Positions 4,831 through 9,017 of a stretch of 9,017 nt of DNA are shown piece by piece; within the stretch, counting starts at the first letter, position 1, and the number at the start of each line of letters is the position of its first letter. Under the pieces are notes generated by a model. It was not told the DNA's origin, did no database searches, and saw nothing but the letters and a program-made list of their open reading frames with translations. The DNA is taken from contig JBGGNE010000256.1 in NCBI GenBank assembly GCA_041287705.1, positions 1 through 9,017 of the forward strand, given 5' to 3'. The DNA comes from LW23 sp041287705. Its GTDB lineage: Bacteria; Verrucomicrobiota; Verrucomicrobiia; Methylacidiphilales; UBA1321. Position numbers and translations under genes: made by a program.

Positions 4831-6501
4831 TCAGAGAGGCGTCTTTACGCTTCCTGATTCCCCCCGCACAGCCTCGCACACAGCATCCGCCAGACCCGCA
4901 ACAGTCGCTGTCGAAGCCTCCCGCGCGATGGTAAGGCCAAGGCGCTGCATGGCTTTCGATGTCTCTGGCCCAATGCTGATTGCGCGCGGCTGCGGACCTT
5001 CCGTCTTCAGGGCAAGCGCCTCCCAGTTTTCGACCGCGCTGGAGCTGGCAAAGGTGATCCAGTGCGCACCTTCCGCTTCGTAGCGCGCCTGGTGACTGCC
5101 GGCAGCTTCCGCTGATGCAGGATCGGCCCCCACGCTCGTGGTGGCGGGAGTTGTTTCGTAAACGGTGAGTTCGCGCACTTCCGCACCGGCTGCCCGCAGT
5201 GACTCTGTTAATTCAGCATTGGCCAGATTGCCCCGCGCCAGACAAATGCGTACGCCGCGAAGACCTTCGGGATTATCCCCGACAAAAGCCTGCGCCAGAG
5301 CCGCCGCGGTATAGGTTGCAGGCTGCTTATCCACTCCCACATAATAGGCCGCCAGCTTTTTTGACGTGCCCGGGCCGACAGACGCGATGCGGATTCCCTG
5401 CAATCCGCGCAAATCGCCGTTATGTACCTCCAGCCAGGTGCGCATGAAGAATTCGACGCCGTTAGGGCTGGTGAACACGAGCCACTCGGGCTTTGCGGTC
5501 GCGGCGGCTGCGGTCCATTCCTCCAGCCAACTCTGGTCCGCGTCGCGGAGCTTTGCCGCTGTCGTCCGAATAGTGGGGATCTCGATGACATCCGCGCCGC
5601 GTTCGCGAAGAAGGTCGCTTAGCGCGCTGGCCTGCTCGCGGGTGCGCGTTACCACTACGCGTTGTCCGAAGAGAGGGCGGCGTTCGAACCAGCCCAGGGC
5701 TTCGCGGCATGTTACCACACCGCCAACGATCAGAATCGCGGGCGGCTTGAAGTCCCGTTGTTCGCGCAGATCCGCAATAGTTGCGAGCGTACCGGCCAGA
5801 CTTCCCTGGCGCACCGTCGTGCCCCACCGGACCAGGGCCGCGGGAGTTTCGGGCGACGCGCCTTCCGCAATCAGCCGCTCTGTAATAACGCGCAGACGCT
5901 CCACGCCCATCAGGAAAACGCGCGTGCCGGCAAAACGCGCCAGCAACGGCCAGTCCAGCGAGGACTCTTCCTTTGTCGGATCCTCATGCCCCGTGACAAA
6001 CATGACAGCCGACGCGTGGTCACGGTGCGTAACGGGGATGCCCGCATAGGCCGGCGCGGCAATCGCCGAGGTAACGCCCGGCACTACTTCAAAGGCGAGG
6101 CCCTGTGCATAAAGAGCTTCCGCTTCCTCACCGCCACGACCAAACACGTAGGGATCGCCGCCCTTCAGCCGAACTACCACCTTGCCCGAGCGCACTGCCT
6201 GCACCAGGGCGTCATTGATCTGCTCCTGTGTCAGTGTGTGGGCGCGGGATTTCTTGCCGGCATACAGCTTTTGTGCATCGGGCTTCGCCCAGAGCAGCAT
6301 CTCCGGGTTGCACAGGTAATCGTAAATGATCAGATGCGCGCGCTGAATAAGTTCTTTGGCGCGAAGCGTGACCAGGCCCAGATCACCAGGACCGGCGCCC
6401 ACCAGATAGGCAATGCCGGTAGTACTGGCGGGGGAGGAGGAGGCGGATGCGGAAGCTTGTGAAGAAGTGCCTGCGGCGGATGGGGATGCGGGGGATGTCA
6501 T
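4831..6501 (-). CDS. cobA/hemD: Bifunctional uroporphyrinogen-III C-methyltransferase / uroporphyrinogen-III synthase (CobA-HemD fusion)
   Basis: This 556-residue two-domain cytoplasmic enzyme begins with a Ser/Ala-rich leader (1-28) that looks disordered. Residues 29-270 form a SAM-dependent uroporphyrinogen-III methyltransferase with VGAGPGD (34-40), RLKGGDPYVFGRGGEEA (111-127), PGVTSA (141-146) and GIPVTHR (154-160). It makes precorrin-2 for siroheme and corrins. Residues 275-545 are the HemD domain, which cyclises hydroxymethylbilane to uroporphyrinogen III. Its marks are a VVVTR start, FTSPNGVEF (343-351), SVGPGTSK (374-381), TFASSSAVENW (483-493) and ISIGPETSKA (508-517). HemD sequences vary greatly, but these Ser/Gly loops are typical. 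The gene starts 41 bases after the unknown gene in the heme cluster, and HemC upstream makes the HemD substrate. No CysG-type dehydrogenase/ferrochelatase domain is present. ATG 6501 lacks a Shine-Dalgarno sequence. Confidence 0.93.
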   Translation of the reverse strand: MTSPASPSAAGTSSQASASASSSPASTTGIAYLVGAGPGDLGLVTLRAKELIQRAHLIIYDYLCNPEMLLWAKPDAQKLYAGKKSRAHTLTQEQINDALVQAVRSGKVVVRLKGGDPYVFGRGGEEAEALYAQGLAFEVVPGVTSAIAAPAYAGIPVTHRDHASAVMFVTGHEDPTKEESSLDWPLLARFAGTRVFLMGVERLRVITERLIAEGASPETPAALVRWGTTVRQGSLAGTLATIADLREQRDFKPPAILIVGGVVTCREALGWFERRPLFGQRVVVTRTREQASALSDLLRERGADVIEIPTIRTTAAKLRDADQSWLEEWTAAAATAKPEWLVFTSPNGVEFFMRTWLEVHNGDLRGLQGIRIASVGPGTSKKLAAYYVGVDKQPATYTAAALAQAFVGDNPEGLRGVRICLARGNLANAELTESLRAAGAEVRELTVYETTPATTSVGADPASAEAAGSHQARYEAEGAHWITFASSSAVENWEALALKTEGPQPRAISIGPETSKAMQRLGLTIAREASTATVAGLADAVCEAVRGESGSVKTPL

Positions 6502-6542
6502 CAGAATCTCAGGGACAGCCCGTGCATTGCGCCGGGCGAAGC

Positions 6543-7037
6543 CTAAGAATGAGGCACGTCGCCCCGTTGATCAAGCAGGATACGCTTGCGGCGCAGCGAC
6601 TCCAGGCTCGAGGCGGTCTGGGTGATCTGCCGGCGCAACGCATTGGCGCGCAGTTGCGTGCAATTGTTGGCGCATCTCAGGATATACGCGGCGAAATCGG
6701 CGGCGGATGTTTCGCGCATAATCTTTCGCGCGGCGCTGACCAGTGCAATGCGGATGGCTGCCAGCGCGTCCTCTACCATAGCGGGCGGGGTTTTGCCGTT
6801 CTGAGGGGCAACCAGGCTTTCTCGCACACGCACGGCGATGGCGGGACGGAAGGTGCCTGTGGTCAGCGCCACCACGTTCATTTCGCAATCCAGCATCAGC
6901 AGATTGGGCACGGAGCTAAGCCGCTCTGTAACCCATTGGAGCATTGCCATCTGATAGTCAAAATTGCGCTCAGTCGGTTCTGTTGCGTGGTTTTCGACAA
7001 GGTCGGTGAGGCCGATGTATGTGGTACAAATGTGCAT
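6543..7037 (-). CDS. Uncharacterised 164-residue protein encoded within the heme-biosynthesis cluster
   Basis: I do not recognise a family. The ATG at 7037 gives 164 residues. The first half is mixed (MHICTTYIGLTDLVENH, then NLLMLDCEMNVVALTTG at about 45-61, which looks like beta strands). The second half, about 86-157, is predicted by eye to be helical and basic (ALAAIRIALVSAARKIM, YILRCANNC, SLESLRRKRILLDQ). Cys122 and Cys126 form CxxxC; Cys4 and Cys51 also occur. There is no signal peptide or membrane segment. The frame stays open upstream to a GTG at 7184, but that would overlap hemC by 83 bases and encode an unlikely extension, so 7037 is preferred. It lies 64 bases after hemC and 41 before cobA/hemD, implying co-expression with tetrapyrrole synthesis. 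The opposite-strand frame here is rejected as a shadow. Confidence 0.65.
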   Translation of the reverse strand: MHICTTYIGLTDLVENHATEPTERNFDYQMAMLQWVTERLSSVPNLLMLDCEMNVVALTTGTFRPAIAVRVRESLVAPQNGKTPPAMVEDALAAIRIALVSAARKIMRETSAADFAAYILRCANNCTQLRANALRRQITQTASSLESLRRKRILLDQRGDVPHS

Positions 7038-7076
7038 GATGAGAAAGGAGATTAGAACTCCCGCGTCGAAATGAGG

Positions 7077-7097
7077 GCGGCGCTGGGCGAACGCCGC
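7077..7097 (-). other. GC-rich hairpin just after hemC
   Basis: gcggcg (7077-7082) and cgccgc (7092-7097) form a perfect 6-bp stem with a 9-base loop. It begins four bases beyond the hemC stop codon in the direction of transcription. No T-run follows, so it is not a clear terminator. It could protect the hemC message end or reduce read-through into the next gene. Confidence 0.3.
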
Positions 7098-7101
7098 ACA
7101 T

Positions 7102-8187
7102 TTAGCCGCCAGGCATAAGCAGTCGGGCCAGCCGGAATCCAAGAGCCTCCGCGTCTTTCTGAGCGCTTGCGGGGTGAAAGTCACCCTGAACGCGCCCGCT
7201 GCGGGGTTCCGGTTCGTCGCCCTTCCAGTAGATACCGTAGAGTTCGATGCGAAGCGTTTCTAAGGATAGACTATCGGAAACTACTCCTGATTCTTTAGCT
7301 ATATTCGAAGCCGTGTGATCTAATGGGGAACTCTCAACTGTGCCCGGAATCACCACGGCATGCGCGCCTACCGGCCACGTACAGCCGCCGCCCAGGCCCT
7401 GCAGAAACGCTCGTTCCGCCACCACCTGCGCATGGGTAGCGGGATCATGAAGTTTTGAGGTTACCGCCAGCGTTCGCTCATCGCCGGCACGGACCTGTAT
7501 CGCCAGAGCGCCCTGGCCGGGGGCCGGCGCGCAAAGATCCTGCGGAAGTGGCAGGGCAATACCATCTTCCAGCGAGGGAGAAAGGCGGTTGAGTCCCGCC
7601 TGAGCCAGAACTGTGGCGCTCCACTCGGTATTCTCGCGCAGCTTGCGCAGGCGTGTATCAATGTTGCCGCGAATATCGGCGAAGCGGAAGTCGGGACGCC
7701 AGCGCTGAAGCTGCTTCTGCCGGCGCATGCTGCCCGTGGCCACAATCGCGCCTTTGGGCAGATCAAACAGGCTGCGCACCTGAAAACCAGGGATGAGATC
7801 GCGTTGTTGCTCAATAACGCGGGTGGAAACGACAAGTGTGTCCCTGGAGTCCTCGCGCCGGGGTACAGCGCCCAGCACAAAGCGCGGATGGATCTCCGTA
7901 GGCAAGTCCTTGAGGCTGTGGACTGCAATATCGATATCGCCTGCGTCCAGAGCGGATTCCAGTTCGGCGGTAAATACGCCTTTGCCATCACCGCCCAGAG
8001 GGGAGGGGGCGAGATTCTTTTCCGAGAGCGTGTCGCCCGTGGTCTTGATGACGCGGAGCTCGAAGCTGGCAGAGGGATGCAGCTCGGCGAGCTGCGCCTG
8101 CATCATGCGGGTTTGTGCCAGGGCCAGAGCGCTGCCGCGCGTGCCGATGATGAAAGAAAGAGAAGGTACGTTGTTCGACACAAGCAT
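7102..8187 (-). CDS. hemC: Porphobilinogen deaminase (hydroxymethylbilane synthase)
   Basis: This cytoplasmic enzyme condenses four porphobilinogens into hydroxymethylbilane using a covalent dipyrromethane cofactor. With ATG 8187 it has 361 residues. GTRGSALALAQT is at 15-26, VIKTTGDT at 47-54 and GGDGKGVFTAELE at 66-77. VHSLKDLP (89-96) carries the catalytic Asp94. The substrate-binding region ATGSMRRQKQLQRWRPD is at 150-166, and DIRGNIDTRLRKL at 171-183. Cys269 in GLGGGCTWPVG is the cofactor attachment residue. The C-terminal domain holds an extra stretch of about 40-50 residues (roughly 282-330) beyond the usual length of about 310. A TTG at 8199 would add four residues; ATG is preferred. 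It starts 65 bases after the hemA stop codon, consistent with an operon. Confidence 0.95.
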   Translation of the reverse strand: MLVSNNVPSLSFIIGTRGSALALAQTRMMQAQLAELHPSASFELRVIKTTGDTLSEKNLAPSPLGGDGKGVFTAELESALDAGDIDIAVHSLKDLPTEIHPRFVLGAVPRREDSRDTLVVSTRVIEQQRDLIPGFQVRSLFDLPKGAIVATGSMRRQKQLQRWRPDFRFADIRGNIDTRLRKLRENTEWSATVLAQAGLNRLSPSLEDGIALPLPQDLCAPAPGQGALAIQVRAGDERTLAVTSKLHDPATHAQVVAERAFLQGLGGGCTWPVGAHAVVIPGTVESSPLDHTASNIAKESGVVSDSLSLETLRIELYGIYWKGDEPEPRSGRVQGDFHPASAQKDAEALGFRLARLLMPGG

Positions 8188-8252
8188 GCTAATGCGCAAC
8201 AGCAGAGCCGAATCACTGCCCAGAAGTCCTGAGGCAATAGATTTAGCTGAAA

Positions 8253-9017
8253 TTACGCGGCTTCATGGTGGTTACGGGAGTGGTTGGGAGCCGAAAGTGC
8301 AACCGAAGGATGAATGATGGACGTGCGTTTCGGTTCTGAATCCAGTGATGAAGTGCCCGCTCCCTGAGTCGTCGCCGGGGTACCGGCCATAGCTGCCAGT
8401 TGCGCGACTGTTTCCTGACGAGCCATTTCTTCCTGGCGATCGGCCCAGGTGCAGAAACGCTCGATATGCGGCTTCAGAATTTCCACGCAATGCGTGATTT
8501 CTCCCTGACGTTCGTTGAGGTGCGACTTGGCGATCGATTGAAGATCATCCATGTCGTAGAGATAAACGTCGTCCAGCTCGTTAATGCAGGGCTCGAAATC
8601 GCGTGGCACGGCCAGATCGATAAGGAATAGTGTACGGCCGGGGCGGCGTGCCAGCAAATGCGAAAGCTTCTCGCGCGTAAGGACATAGTGCGGGGCGCTG
8701 GTGCTGGAAATAATGATGTCCATATCCAGCGCCTCGTTTTCCCACGATTCCCAGCGAACAGCGCGGCCGTCGAGCGATTTGGCCAGAACGGCGGCGCGGT
8801 CGTAAGTGCGATTGGCTACAATGACGGAATGAACGCCGCGACTCAGCAGGGAGCGCGCTGTCTTTTCGCTGGTATCACCGGCGCCGATGACCATGACTTT
8901 GCGGCCCTGCAGGCTGCCGAAAATTTTCTCTGCCAGCTGAACACTCACGCTGCCGACGGAGACACTGCCACGCGTAATAGCCGTGTGCGTGCGCACTGCC
9001 TTGGCGGCTGCAAAAGA
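8253..9017 (-). CDS. hemA: Glutamyl-tRNA reductase, C-terminal two-thirds (partial, 5' end outside window)
   Basis: The frame runs to the right edge, with 254 visible residues and a stop at 8253-8255; the GTG at 8994-8996 is internal. HemA reduces glutamyl-tRNA(Glu) with NADPH to glutamate-1-semialdehyde, the first step of C5 tetrapyrrole synthesis. The visible part opens with the end of the catalytic domain (AKAVRTHTAITRGSVSVGSVSVQLA). The NADPH domain follows: VMVIGAGDTSEKTA at 41-54, VIVANRTYDRA at 66-75, ISSTSAPHYVL at 103-113 and LIDLAVPRDFEP at 132-143. The start of the spinal helix (DMDDLQSIAKSHLNERQGEI) comes next. After about residue 205 the usual C-terminal dimerisation domain, normally some 80 residues with a KLLH-type motif, is absent. 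It is replaced by a Ser/Thr/Pro/His-rich tail. No frameshift that would restore the domain is visible in the other frames. Confidence 0.93.
   Translation of the reverse strand, partial: SFAAAKAVRTHTAITRGSVSVGSVSVQLAEKIFGSLQGRKVMVIGAGDTSEKTARSLLSRGVHSVIVANRTYDRAAVLAKSLDGRAVRWESWENEALDMDIIISSTSAPHYVLTREKLSHLLARRPGRTLFLIDLAVPRDFEPCINELDDVYLYDMDDLQSIAKSHLNERQGEITHCVEILKPHIERFCTWADRQEEMARQETVAQLAAMAGTPATTQGAGTSSLDSEPKRTSIIHPSVALSAPNHSRNHHEAA

Noticed and set aside
5366..6462. 227- and 266-codon + strand frames opposite cobA/hemD
   Set aside because: Both lie entirely within a well-recognised two-domain enzyme gene and have low-quality Arg/Ser/Gly-rich composition.
6447..7055. 202-codon + strand frame opposite the unknown heme-cluster gene
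   Set aside because: It runs into the 5' end of cobA/hemD, opposes the direction of the cluster, and has a Gly/His/Cys/Gln composition typical of antisense. The - strand frame has more natural composition and operon spacing.
7038..7184. Upstream in-frame extension of the unknown heme-cluster gene to a GTG at 7184
   Set aside because: It would overlap the hemC coding region by 83 bases and cross the hairpin after hemC. The ATG at 7037 is the simpler start.
8253..8996. Complete 247-residue gene starting at the GTG at 8996
   Set aside because: The frame continues to the window edge, and the residues before this GTG fit the end of the HemA catalytic domain. It is a partial hemA, not a short gene.

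Overview
The window looks like a chromosomal stretch of a moderately GC-rich, free-living bacterium. The gene set is an HscA-like chaperone tail, cmk, a WalJ/YycJ-type hydrolase, and a hemA-hemC-x-cobA/hemD cluster with a fused uroporphyrinogen-III methyltransferase/synthase. Together with the style of the proteins, this suggests Acidobacteriota (Terriglobia-like). That placement is inference from general knowledge; no marker gene here proves it.

Layout: positions 1-2526 are read on the + strand. They hold the 3' end of an Hsp70/HscA-type chaperone gene, cytidylate kinase (cmk), an MBL-fold hydrolase of the WalJ/YycJ type, and a stand-alone NADAR (YbiA-like) N-glycosidase. Everything from 2550 to the right edge is read on the - strand. 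In transcription order these are the 3' two-thirds of hemA (glutamyl-tRNA reductase), hemC (porphobilinogen deaminase), an unrecognised small protein, cobA/hemD, a Ser/Gly-rich single-pass membrane protein, and a 527-residue coiled-coil protein of unknown function. The two blocks converge between 2526 and 2550.

How the genes work together: HemA makes glutamate-1-semialdehyde, HemC makes hydroxymethylbilane, and the HemD half of the fusion closes it to uroporphyrinogen III. The CobA half then methylates uroporphyrinogen III to precorrin-2, so heme and siroheme/corrin branches separate within one polypeptide. The unknown gene between hemC and cobA/hemD is placed like a pathway accessory factor. 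The visible HemA lacks the usual C-terminal dimerisation domain and ends in a Ser/Thr/Pro-rich tail. cmk supplies CDP/dCDP.

The stretch from about 1931 to 4830 (NADAR, coiled-coil protein, membrane protein) looks accessory. It is preceded by a short tandem-repeat remnant, and its genes are not part of the flanking housekeeping pathways. No tRNA, rRNA, CRISPR array, transposase or integrase was seen. Intergenic gaps are all under 200 bases. Most translation starts that can be inspected lack a Shine-Dalgarno sequence, and the NADAR gene may be transcribed as a leaderless mRNA.
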